Shown piece by piece: positions 1-6,452 of a stretch of 9,004 nt of DNA (within the stretch, counting starts at the first letter, position 1; the number at the start of each line of letters is the position of its first letter). The translations under genes and the position numbers were made by a program. The DNA comes from Novosphingobium sp. (lineage in GTDB: Bacteria; Pseudomonadota; Alphaproteobacteria; Sphingomonadales; Sphingomonadaceae). The stretch covers positions 1-9,004 of the forward strand of contig JAIXYF010000355.1 of the NCBI GenBank assembly GCA_027490345.1. The letters are read 5' to 3'. A model generated the notes under the pieces. The model was not told where the DNA came from. It worked only from the letters and a program-made list of their open reading frames with translations, and did not search any database.

Positions 1-1940
1 GGGAGATCATGGCCCCAGCCGTGGGGGATCGAAACGGTGCCGGGCATCATGTCGTCGGTCACTTCGGCCGGGATCGTCACCTCGCCAGAAGATGAGCGGA
101 CGACGGCCATCTCGCCGTCGGCCAGCCCCAGCGGCGCGGCATCATCCGGGTGGATCATCATGGTGCAGCGGTTCGGCCCTTTGGTCAGCCGGTGACTGTT
201 GGCGAGCCACGAATTGTTGGTGCGCAGGTGCCGCCGCCCGATCAGCGTGAGCTTGCCGGTTTCACCCGCCGCAGGCACGTCCAGCGCCGCCAGCGCTTCC
301 ATGAACGCTGGCACCGCGCAACCGATTGTCTGATCGGGGCTGCGCAGCCTTTCGGGCAAAACGCCCGCGCGCGGCGGCCCGAAATCGAGGCCCGAAGGCG
401 CTGCTTCCACCTCGGCCAGCGAAACCTTGTAAGGCCCGCCTTGCAGCAGGCTATCCAGCGCCTCACGCGGGGTGGGCTCCTGCACCGGCTTGCCGCTGAT
501 CGCTGTGGCCAGCCCGCGCAGGATTTCCCAATCGTGCAGGCTGTCCGGGTCGGCGCGCTCCAGCGTGGGCTGTGAATAGACCGCCACGTTGCGCACGGCC
601 ATCGGCAGCAGGAACAGGCCGTAGTGATCGCGCTCCAGCGGCCCCGTCGGCGGCAGGATATAGTGCGCGCGGCGGCTGGTGGCATTGCGGTACATGTCGA
701 CCGAGACCATCAGATCGAGGCCCGCCAGCGCGGCATCAAGGCGCGGGCCATTGGGCGTGGAAAGCACCGGATTGCCCGCGACTACGAACAGCGCCTTGAT
801 CTGGCCTGCGCCCGGCGTCTCGATCTCCTCGGCCAGCGCGGCGGCGGGGAACTCCCCCAGCACCGATTTATATCCCGAAACGCGCGAGGTGTATTTGCCC
901 AGCGATCCCTTCGGCAGCATCGCCAGCGTATCGAGCGCGGGGATGGGGAACACCGTGCCGCCCTCGCGGTCGTGCTGGCCCGCCGCGATGGAGATCAGCG
1001 CGATGAGCCAGGCGTTCAAGGTGCCGTGCTGCTGCGTGGCGATGCCCAGCCGGCCATAGATCGCGGCGGGGCCGTTGGTGAGCCGCTCCGCCAGCCACGC
1101 CACGTCTTCAGCCGATACGCCGCAGGCCGCGAGGCAGGCCGCATCATCAAAGCGCGCCAGCAGCGCCGCCACGTCGTCCAGCCCGGCCATGAAATCCTGC
1201 ACCGGCTGATAGGGCCGCCGCGCCATTACCGCCTTGAGCAGCGCCACCAGCAGGAACACGTCGCTGGCGGGCTTCACGAACACGTGCCGGTCCGCGATCT
1301 TCGCGGTTTCGCTGCGGCGCGGATCGATCACCACCAGCTGCCCGCCGCGCGCCTTCAAGGCCCGCACGCGCGCGCGAAAATCGGGCACGGTCCACACCGA
1401 TCCGTTGGACGCCATGGGATTGCCGCCGATGATGATCAGCGTTTCGGTGCGGTCGATATCGGGAATGCCGAACATGCTGGCGTGGCCATAGAGCAGCAGG
1501 TTTGCCACCTGATGCGGCATCTGATCGACCGTGCTGGCGGAAAACTGGTTCTTTGTGCCGAGCGCCTTGGTCAGGTGATGGGCATTCAGCGCGTTGCCAT
1601 AGGAATGCGCATTGGGATTGCCGATATACGTCGCGGTGCTGGCGGGATCGCGCGCCAGAATCGCGCGGGTTTTTGCGCCGATCTCGGCAAAGGCCTGTTC
1701 CCACGAAACCTCGTGCCAGTCCTCGCCCACCCGCTTGATCGGGCGGCGCAGGCGGTCCGGATCGTTTTGCAGGTCTTCCAGCGCGGTTGCCTTGGGGCAG
1801 ATGTGCCCGCGCGAAAGCGGATTGGCCGGATCGCCCTTGATCGAAAGGATCTGCCTGTTTTCGGGCGGGCCTTCCACTTCCACCAGCACGCCGCAATTGG
1901 CCTCGCAGATATGGCAGGTGCGGTGATGGATCATGGCCAT
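1..1940 (-). CDS. Molybdopterin-dependent oxidoreductase (formate dehydrogenase/nitrate reductase-like), 3' end beyond window
   Basis: Probable cytoplasmic Mo/W-bis-MGD enzyme of the formate dehydrogenase / DMSO reductase superfamily; the substrate cannot be named. About 646 codons are visible in one uninterrupted frame. Residues 9-16 (CHICEANC) plus Cys48 (HICPK) form the CxxCxxxC...C ligand set for an N-terminal 4Fe-4S cluster, and Lys50 sits where the family carries an electron-relay Lys. Residues 169-175 (IIIGGNP) and 205-211 (IDPRRSE) are typical cofactor-binding segments. From about residue 560 the molydopterin-dinucleotide-binding domain begins and reaches the conserved HGWGH near residue 640, so probably only 60-120 residues are missing. 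There is no Tat signal. The region aligning with the metal-ligand Cys/Sec of formate dehydrogenases reads NQFSASTVDQMP, apparently with Ser134 at that place (tentative). Start at 1940 is preferred over the Met two codons later because GGGAGAG lies 7-8 bases upstream. It is divergent from the Anbu cassette, and no accessory subunit or chaperone gene is visible. Confidence 0.9.
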   Translation of the reverse strand, partial: MAMIHHRTCHICEANCGVLVEVEGPPENRQILSIKGDPANPLSRGHICPKATALEDLQNDPDRLRRPIKRVGEDWHEVSWEQAFAEIGAKTRAILARDPASTATYIGNPNAHSYGNALNAHHLTKALGTKNQFSASTVDQMPHQVANLLLYGHASMFGIPDIDRTETLIIIGGNPMASNGSVWTVPDFRARVRALKARGGQLVVIDPRRSETAKIADRHVFVKPASDVFLLVALLKAVMARRPYQPVQDFMAGLDDVAALLARFDDAACLAACGVSAEDVAWLAERLTNGPAAIYGRLGIATQQHGTLNAWLIALISIAAGQHDREGGTVFPIPALDTLAMLPKGSLGKYTSRVSGYKSVLGEFPAAALAEEIETPGAGQIKALFVVAGNPVLSTPNGPRLDAALAGLDLMVSVDMYRNATSRRAHYILPPTGPLERDHYGLFLLPMAVRNVAVYSQPTLERADPDSLHDWEILRGLATAISGKPVQEPTPREALDSLLQGGPYKVSLAEVEAAPSGLDFGPPRAGVLPERLRSPDQTIGCAVPAFMEALAALDVPAAGETGKLTLIGRRHLRTNNSWLANSHRLTKGPNRCTMMIHPDDAAPLGLADGEMAVVRSSSGEVTIPAEVTDDMMPGTVSIPHGWGHDL

Positions 1941-2136
1941 CGCGGTCTCTCCCGATTTTTAGCTATCCGGTTAAACGTGTCACCTTGGCGCGGGCGTTGC
2001 AAGCGCGAAGCGGCAAGGCCCTGTTTGCGGCGGTTGGGTCATGCGGCGGTTCGGTCACAAATTTGTCTCGCACATGCAGCATGGCGCTTGGCAAAGGCCG
2101 CGCGCTGTGCAAGCTTCCCCTGATCGGAATGATCGC
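1941..2136. promoter_or_regulatory. Divergent intergenic region between molybdoenzyme gene and Anbu cassette
   Basis: This 196-base region must hold the promoters of both divergent units. Visible elements are an imperfect dyad at 1969-1984 (GGTTAAACGTGTCACC, six of eight positions paired, centred on ACGT) and a perfect AT-rich palindrome ACAAATTTGT at 2057-2066. Both stand out in a GC-rich background and could be operators. I found no convincing -35/-10 pair; TTGGGT at 2034-2039 with ACAAAT 17 bases later is a poor match. The reading frame of the ATP-grasp gene is open back to an ATG at 2041, but that extension does not resemble the family. Confidence 0.4.
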
Positions 2137-3582
2137 ATGAACAACGCCTCGCCCTCATCGTATGATGAGATGTTTGACGCCGATGGCTCGGTGCGTCCGG
2201 CCTATCGCGGCTACAGCGAATGGTATGGCAATCAGCCCGCCGATCTGCTGCGCCGCAAGGGAACCGAGGCCGAGGCCTTCTTCCGCCGCACGGGCATCAC
2301 CTTCAACGTCTATGGCAGCGAGGACGCAGAAGAGCGGCTGATCCCGTTCGACATGGTGCCGCGCATCATCACCGCGCAGCAGTGGCGCCGCCTCTCGCGC
2401 GGGATCGAACAGCGGGTGCGCGCGCTCAATGCGTTCCTGCATGATCTCTATCACCGGCAGGAAATCGTCCGCTCCGGCCGCCTGCCTGCGCGCCTGCTGG
2501 AAAAGAATCCGGCGTTCCTGCCGCAGATGGTGGGCTTCACGCCCCCCGGCGGGGTCTATACCCATATCGTCGGCATCGATCTCGTGCGCACCGGCGAAGA
2601 TGATTTCATGGTGCTGGAAGACAACGCGCGCACGCCCAGCGGCGTCTCCTATATGCTGGAGAACCGCGAGACGATGATGGCGATGTTCCCGGAACTGTTC
2701 ACGCGGGTCCGCGTGCGCGAGGTTTCGGACTATCCCCGCCGCCTTGCGCGCAGCTTAGCTGCCTGCCTGCCCAATTGCTTGCCGCCCGCCGCGCGCGGCC
2801 ACCAGCCTGTTGTCGCGGTGCTCACCCCCGGCATCTACAATTCGGCTTATTTCGAACACGCCTTCCTGGCCGATCAGATGGGCGCCGAACTCGTCGAAGG
2901 CAGCGATCTGCGCATCGAAAACGGCCGCATCGCCATGCGCCCCACGCAGGGCTACACGCCAATCGACGTGCTCTACCGCCGGGTGGACGATGATTATCTC
3001 GATCCGCTGACGTTCAAACCGGAAAGCCAGCTCGGCGTCTCGGGCATCATGGACGTCTATCGCGCGGGCGGGATCACCATCGCCAATGCGCCAGGCACCG
3101 GCATCGCCGATGATAAGGCGATCTATTCGTTCATGCCCGAAATCGTCGAATTCTACACCGGCGAGAAACCGATCCTGCCCAATGTCCCCACGTGGCGCTG
3201 CTCTGAGCCGGAAGCGCTGAAATATGTGCTGGAGCACCTCTCCGAACTCGTCGTGAAGGAAGTCCACGGTTCGGGCGGCTATGGCATGCTGATCGGGCCG
3301 ACGTCGTCCAAAAAGGAAATCGCCGCTTTCGCCGCCAAGCTCGCCGCGCGGCCGCACAACTATATCGCGCAGCCCACGCTCTCGCTCTCCACCGTGCCGA
3401 TTCTGGGCCGCGCCGGGCTCACCCCGCGCCATGTCGATCTGCGGCCTTTCGTGCTCGTCTCCCCCGGCGGGATTGATATCACCCCCGGCGGCCTCACCCG
3501 CGTCGCGCTCAAGAAAGGCTCGCTCGTGGTCAACTCGTCGCAAGGCGGGGGCACCAAGGACAGCTGGGTGCTGGACGATTGA
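2137..3582 (+). CDS. Circularly permuted ATP-grasp protein (COG2308, former DUF404/DUF407), Anbu cassette
   Basis: Predicted amide/peptide ligase: ATP-grasp enzymes activate a carboxylate as acyl phosphate and join it to an amine. The 481-residue product has the usual length of stand-alone members. It opens with a YDEMF...RPAY...YSEW N-terminus, then has the signature around residues 158-172 (VLEDNARTPSGVSYM) with acidic/amide residues E161, D162 and N163. The ATP-binding part lies C-terminal, as expected for the permuted order: K374 and the glycine-rich loop GSGGYGM at 378-384, DLRPF at 434-438, and NSSQGGGTKDSWVL near the end (N466 a likely Mg/ATP ligand). The ATG at 2137 is chosen because the family homology begins just after it; upstream Shine-Dalgarno is weak. 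An in-frame ATG at 2041 would add 32 unrelated residues. The stop lies 18 bases before the alpha-E gene, so the two are almost certainly co-transcribed. The acceptor substrate is unknown. Confidence 0.93.
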   Translation: MNNASPSSYDEMFDADGSVRPAYRGYSEWYGNQPADLLRRKGTEAEAFFRRTGITFNVYGSEDAEERLIPFDMVPRIITAQQWRRLSRGIEQRVRALNAFLHDLYHRQEIVRSGRLPARLLEKNPAFLPQMVGFTPPGGVYTHIVGIDLVRTGEDDFMVLEDNARTPSGVSYMLENRETMMAMFPELFTRVRVREVSDYPRRLARSLAACLPNCLPPAARGHQPVVAVLTPGIYNSAYFEHAFLADQMGAELVEGSDLRIENGRIAMRPTQGYTPIDVLYRRVDDDYLDPLTFKPESQLGVSGIMDVYRAGGITIANAPGTGIADDKAIYSFMPEIVEFYTGEKPILPNVPTWRCSEPEALKYVLEHLSELVVKEVHGSGGYGMLIGPTSSKKEIAAFAAKLAARPHNYIAQPTLSLSTVPILGRAGLTPRHVDLRPFVLVSPGGIDITPGGLTRVALKKGSLVVNSSQGGGTKDSWVLDD

Positions 3583-3600
3583 TATGGCGGGAACCCTGAC

Positions 3601-4548
3601 ATGTTAGGCCGGTCCGCCAACGGCATCTTCTGGCTGTTCCGCAATCTTGAGCGGGCGGAGAACACCGCGCGCCTGATCGAGGCGGGCTTCCGCATGGCGC
3701 TCACCCGCGATGCGCGCGATGCCAGTGACGAGTGGCGCTCGGTCATCGTCACGCTGGGCCTGCGCGCGACCTATGAGGCCAAGTTCGGCAACGATTATGC
3801 CGGGCCGAACGTGATCAACTTCATCCTGCGCGACCGGGATAATCCCGGCAATGTGCTGGCCATGTGCGAACTGGCGCGCACCAACGCGCGTATGGTCCGC
3901 GCCGGGATCACGCGTGAGGTGTGGGAATCGGTCAACGACAGCTGGCTGAGGATGCGCGAACTGCTGGCGCGGCCCGTCACCGAAACCCGGCTGGGCGATG
4001 TGCTCGATACCTTGCGCCGCCAATCCACGCAGGTGCGCGGCGCGATGGAAGGCACCATGCTGCGCAACGAGATCTACAATTTCGCGCGCATCGGCAGCTT
4101 CATCGAACGGGCAGACAACACCGCGCGCATTCTCGATGTGAAATACTATGTGCTGCTGCCTTCGATTTCCTATGTGGGCTCCAGCCTTGATAACGTGCAG
4201 TGGGAAAACGTGCTGCGCTCGCTGGCCGGAGAGCGCGCCTATCGCTGGCTCAATGCCGGGCGCATGGAAGCGCGCGGTATTGCCGAATTCCTGATCCTCG
4301 ACAGCCGGTTCCCGCGCAGCCTCGCGTTCTGCTATGGCAAGCTGCGGAGCAATCTTGCCCACCTGGCGCGCGAATATGGCGGCGAGATGGCGGCCCACGC
4401 CATCCTGCAAGAAGCGGATTGCGATCTGCACAATACCACCATCGATGCCATCTTCGAACAGGGACTGCACGAGTATATCGCGCAGTTCATCAGCCGCAAC
4501 ACCCGGCTCGCGAACCAGATTCAGCACGACTATCGCTTTATAGATTAA
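3601..4548 (+). CDS. Alpha-E domain protein (DUF403, COG2307), Anbu cassette
   Basis: All-alpha protein of 315 residues, the normal length for this family, found almost always beside or fused to circularly permuted ATP-grasp proteins. The N-terminus MLGRSANGIFWLFRNLERAE is the diagnostic start. The core motif appears twice: LERAENTARLIE at residues 16-27 and IERADNTARILD at 168-179. This repeat suggests an ancient internal duplication, or a two-sided site built from both Arg/Glu-rich helices. No signal peptide or membrane segment is seen. No catalytic activity has been firmly assigned; published comparative genomics treats it as a partner of the amidoligase. It starts 18 bases after the ATP-grasp stop codon. 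An ATG at 3584 is out of frame. No strong Shine-Dalgarno is visible, so translation may be coupled to the upstream gene. Confidence 0.93.
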   Translation: MLGRSANGIFWLFRNLERAENTARLIEAGFRMALTRDARDASDEWRSVIVTLGLRATYEAKFGNDYAGPNVINFILRDRDNPGNVLAMCELARTNARMVRAGITREVWESVNDSWLRMRELLARPVTETRLGDVLDTLRRQSTQVRGAMEGTMLRNEIYNFARIGSFIERADNTARILDVKYYVLLPSISYVGSSLDNVQWENVLRSLAGERAYRWLNAGRMEARGIAEFLILDSRFPRSLAFCYGKLRSNLAHLAREYGGEMAAHAILQEADCDLHNTTIDAIFEQGLHEYIAQFISRNTRLANQIQHDYRFID

Positions 4549-4564
4549 GGGAATTGGGCGCTTG
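4547..4564 (+). promoter_or_regulatory. Ribosome binding site fixing a TTG start
   Basis: AAGGGAA at 4547-4553 overlaps the TAA stop of the alpha-E gene and lies about nine bases before TTG at 4562. It supports TTG as the initiator of the transglutaminase gene. Confidence 0.7.
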
Positions 4565-5374
4565 CGGCTCTGGGTCGATCACACCACGCACTACACCTTC
4601 TCGGCCCCCGCCGCGCGCGGGCTGCAGCGCCTGCGCCTCACGCCCAAGACCAGCGCGGGCCAGTCCATCGTTTCGTGGTCCATCGGCCTCGAAGGCGCGC
4701 GGCGCGAAGTGGAATATGATGACGAGAACGCCAACCACGTCACGCTGATCGCGTTCGAACCGGGCGTCACCGAAGTGACGATCCGCTGCGAAGGCGTGGT
4801 CGATACCAACGACAAGGCGGGCATCGTCGGCAACCACGCCGGATATCTGCCGCTCTGGCACTTTCGCCAGCCGACCGACCTGACCGGCAGCGGCCCGCGC
4901 CTGCGCGCGCTGATCTCCGGCCTTTCTGGCAAGCAGGATACGCTGGAAAAGCTCCACGCACTCTCGGATCTGGTGCGCGGGCAGGTGGCCTATGCCTCGG
5001 GCCACACCGATACCGCCAGCAGCGCTGAAGCCGTGCTCGCGGCGGGTCACGGGGTGTGCCAGGATCACGCGCATGTGTTCATTGCCGCCGCCCGCGCGCT
5101 GGGCGTTCCGGCGCGCTATGTCAGCGGCTATCTGATGATGAAGGACCGGGTGGAGCAGGATGCGGGCCACGCCTGGGCCGAAGCGATGGTTGAAGGTCTG
5201 GGCTGGGTGGGCTTCGATATCTCCAACGGCATCTCGCCCGACCCGCATTATGTGCGCGTCGCCACCGGCCGCGATTACCGCGATGCTGCGCCCATCACCG
5301 GCATTCGCTACGGTGCTTATGACGAAACCTTGCACGTGAAGCTTGCGGTGGCGCAGCAGCGTGTGGAACAGTGA
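4562..5374 (+). CDS. Transglutaminase-like cysteine peptidase (COG1305 type), Anbu cassette
   Basis: 270-residue cytosolic protein with two parts. The N-terminal ~80 residues match the bacterial transglutaminase N-terminal region (MRLWVDHTTHYTF, equivalent to the family's M-L-x-I-x-H-x-T-x-Y start). The papain-like transglutaminase core follows, with the expected catalytic triad: Cys166 in GVCQDHAH, His203 in DAGHAWAE and Asp219 in VGFDISNG. Bacterial members of this group are mostly predicted peptidases rather than cross-linking enzymes; here the likely role is to cleave an amide made by the ATP-grasp enzyme (inference). Translation begins at TTG: no ATG or GTG occurs in frame before the core, the TTG-initiated peptide matches the family N-terminus exactly, and a good Shine-Dalgarno stands nine bases upstream. 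The gene starts 13 bases after the alpha-E stop. No signal peptide is seen. Confidence 0.93.
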   Translation: MRLWVDHTTHYTFSAPAARGLQRLRLTPKTSAGQSIVSWSIGLEGARREVEYDDENANHVTLIAFEPGVTEVTIRCEGVVDTNDKAGIVGNHAGYLPLWHFRQPTDLTGSGPRLRALISGLSGKQDTLEKLHALSDLVRGQVAYASGHTDTASSAEAVLAAGHGVCQDHAHVFIAAARALGVPARYVSGYLMMKDRVEQDAGHAWAEAMVEGLGWVGFDISNGISPDPHYVRVATGRDYRDAAPITGIRYGAYDETLHVKLAVAQQRVEQ

Positions 5375-5381
5375 TCCTGCA

Positions 5382-5401
5382 CAGGCCCGCCAAAGGGCCT
5401 G
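5382..5401 (+). other. Hairpin just upstream of the Anbu ribosome binding site
   Basis: CAGGCCC (5382-5388) and GGGCCTG (5395-5401) form a perfect 7-bp GC-rich stem with loop GCCAAA. It lies in the 44-base gap between the transglutaminase stop and the Anbu start, ending right where the purine-rich ribosome binding site (GAGAGGGAG, 5401-5409) begins. There is no T-tract, so it is not a standard terminator. It could be an mRNA-stability or processing element, or could tune Anbu translation. Confidence 0.5.
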
Positions 5402-5418
5402 AGAGGGAGCGGGGGCTG

Positions 5419-6180
5419 ATGACCTATTGCGTGGGGATGGTGCTCGACAAGGGCCTCGTGCTGATGAGCGACACCCGCACCAATTCGGGCGTCGACAATA
5501 TCTCGACCTTCCGCAAGATGTTCACCTGGAGCGTGCCGGGCGAACGGATCATCACGATCATGACCGCGGGCAATCTGGCCACCACGCAGGCGGTGATCAG
5601 CCAGCTGGAGGAACGCACCAAGGCGCCGGGCGAACGCCGCCCCTCGATCCTCGATGCACCGACGATGTTCCAGATCGCGACGATCGTGGGGCGCTTGCTG
5701 CACGATGTGATCGAAGGGCGGCAGGACGCCGGGATGCAGGGCGCCGGTGGTCAGGAGGGCCCCCGCTTCACCGCTTCGATGATCGTGGCCGGGCAGATCA
5801 AGGATATGGAGCCGCGCCTGTTCCTGATCTACCCCGAAGGCAATTTCATCGAAGCCTCGTTCGATACGCCCTTCTTCCAGATCGGCGAAACCAAGTATGG
5901 CCGCCCCATCCTCGTGCGCGGCTATGACAAGACCATGAGCTTCGAGGATGCGGTAAAGCTGCTGATGGTCTCGTTCGATTCCACGCTGGCGGCCAATCTC
6001 TCGGTCGGCCTGCCGTTCGATCTGATGGTGATCGAGCGCGACAAGTTCGAGCCGCTGCACCACAAACGCATCGCCGCCGAGGATCCGTTTTTCAAGCTGA
6101 TCTCGTCCAGTTGGGGCGAGGCGCTGCGCACGGCGTTCTATTCGCTGCCGCACTACCGGTTCGAGGATTCCCCGGACTGA
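5419..6180 (+). CDS. Anbu, proteasome/HslV-like peptidase homologue (ancestral beta subunit)
   Basis: 253-residue Ntn-hydrolase-fold protein of the Anbu family (COG3484). The family assembles into HslV-like oligomers, reported as open helical or lock-washer rings, without a known dedicated unfoldase; its substrate is uncertain. The N-terminus MTYCVGMVLDKGLVLMSDTR is diagnostic: removal of Met would leave Thr2 as the nucleophile, with Asp18, Arg20 and Lys33 at proteasome-like active-site places. The later segment QIGETKYGRPIL followed by VRGYDK is also typical, but Val166 stands where I recall Asp in most family members (PILDR). ATG 5419 is chosen because the family begins there and an N-terminal nucleophile needs it; GAGAGGGAG lies about nine bases upstream. 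A GTG at 5371 overlapping the previous stop codon is in frame but would bury the Thr. It is last gene of the cassette. Confidence 0.94.
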   Translation: MTYCVGMVLDKGLVLMSDTRTNSGVDNISTFRKMFTWSVPGERIITIMTAGNLATTQAVISQLEERTKAPGERRPSILDAPTMFQIATIVGRLLHDVIEGRQDAGMQGAGGQEGPRFTASMIVAGQIKDMEPRLFLIYPEGNFIEASFDTPFFQIGETKYGRPILVRGYDKTMSFEDAVKLLMVSFDSTLAANLSVGLPFDLMVIERDKFEPLHHKRIAAEDPFFKLISSSWGEALRTAFYSLPHYRFEDSPD

Positions 6181-6212
6181 CACAGAGTCTGAGTTGAGGC
6201 CTGAGTTGGGGT

Positions 6213-6239
6213 TGGCGCGTTCCAATCCTTAATGCGCCA
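6213..6239 (+). terminator. Possible transcription terminator of the Anbu cassette (weak)
   Basis: TGGCGC (6213-6218) and GCGCCA (6234-6239) form a 6-bp perfect stem with a 15-base loop, 33 bases after the Anbu stop. There is no T-tract downstream, so intrinsic termination is doubtful. It may equally be a 3' protective stem or a protein-binding dyad. Confidence 0.25.
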
Positions 6240-6273
6240 GGGCTATCCGTAAAAATACCTAGCCATATCGGTT

Positions 6274-6302
6274 AGCGCTGCGGGGTCCGCCGAAGGAGCG
6301 CT
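6274..6302 (+). other. Two-part stem-loop of unknown role
   Basis: AGCGCT at 6274-6279 pairs with AGCGCT at 6297-6302, enclosing GCGG (6280-6283), loop GGT and CCGC (6287-6290), with an unpaired CGAAGG on the 3' side. The 3' arm overlaps AAGGAG (6293-6298), a Shine-Dalgarno-like run that the outer stem would partly hide. The function is not known; see findings. Confidence 0.35.
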
Positions 6303-6332
6303 ACTAAGCACCAATGCGGGGCTATTGGCTCC

Positions 6333-6365
6333 ATTCCCGAGTATAATTCCCTTAGGGAATGGGAT
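6333..6365 (+). promoter_or_regulatory. TATAAT-like -10 element embedded in ATTCCC/GGGAAT operator cluster, upstream of the regulator gene
   Basis: Position 6342-6347 reads TATAAT, a perfect -10 hexamer, although no good -35 lies 16-18 bases before it. Overlapping it is the 15-base palindrome ATTCCCT-T-AGGGAAT (6346-6360). A further direct copy ATTCCC occurs at 6333-6338 and GGGAT at 6361-6365. The half-sites cover the -10 and presumed start site, an arrangement typical of repressor or autoregulator binding. If used, this promoter would give the regulator mRNA a leader of about 100 bases. Confidence 0.45.
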
Positions 6366-6452
6366 AAGCTGCGCGTGAAAGCCGCGCTTGTGGGTTCAGA
6401 ACGAAACTAACCATGTTGGCGTGATGGGGGCGATCCGTGGTTTGGTTAACCC

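Larger units (their letters stand above)
6181..6452. other. Intergenic region with several inverted repeats, no convincing gene
   Basis: These 272 bases separate Anbu from the regulator gene. They are visibly richer in A and T than the flanking genes. Contents in order: an 8-base direct repeat CTGAGTTG at 6189-6196 and 6201-6208; an inverted repeat TGGCGC/GCGCCA (6213-6239); a stem-loop at 6274-6302; ATTCCC/GGGAAT half-sites with a TATAAT-like element (6333-6365); and GGTTAACC (6444-6451) touching the regulator start. A ten-codon frame at 6314-6346 exists but is not called. The region probably combines the end of the Anbu transcript with the promoter and 5' leader of the regulator; a small RNA is possible. 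Confidence 0.5.

Noticed and set aside
1..1940. Possible frameshift in the molybdoenzyme gene
   Set aside because: Codon-by-codon reading at several points from the start to the left edge stays in one frame with conserved motifs throughout and no stop.
624..2123. A 499-codon open frame on the plus strand opposite the molybdoenzyme gene
   Set aside because: It is a shadow typical of GC-rich coding DNA: the translation is rich in Arg, His and Gln with no recognisable domain, while the minus strand gives a clear molybdopterin enzyme.
2041..2136. A 32-codon N-terminal extension of the ATP-grasp protein from ATG 2041
   Set aside because: The added residues do not resemble the family, whose homology starts right after Met at 2137; the extension also covers the palindrome that looks regulatory.
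3604..4527. A 307-codon minus-strand frame opposite the alpha-E gene, and similar long antisense frames at 2755-3543, 4538-5335, 5317-6225, 6492-7292 and 8028-8972
   Set aside because: All lie opposite well-recognised genes and have no family features.
5371..5418. GTG start for Anbu overlapping the transglutaminase stop codon
   Set aside because: It would add 16 residues before MTYCVG and bury the N-terminal Thr required in the family; the ATG at 5419 has its own Shine-Dalgarno.
6314..6346. Ten-codon frame (MRGYWLHSRV) after an AAGGAG run, considered as a leader peptide
   Set aside because: The spacing from AAGGAG to ATG is about 15 bases, there is no codon bias towards one amino acid, and so short a frame is expected by chance.
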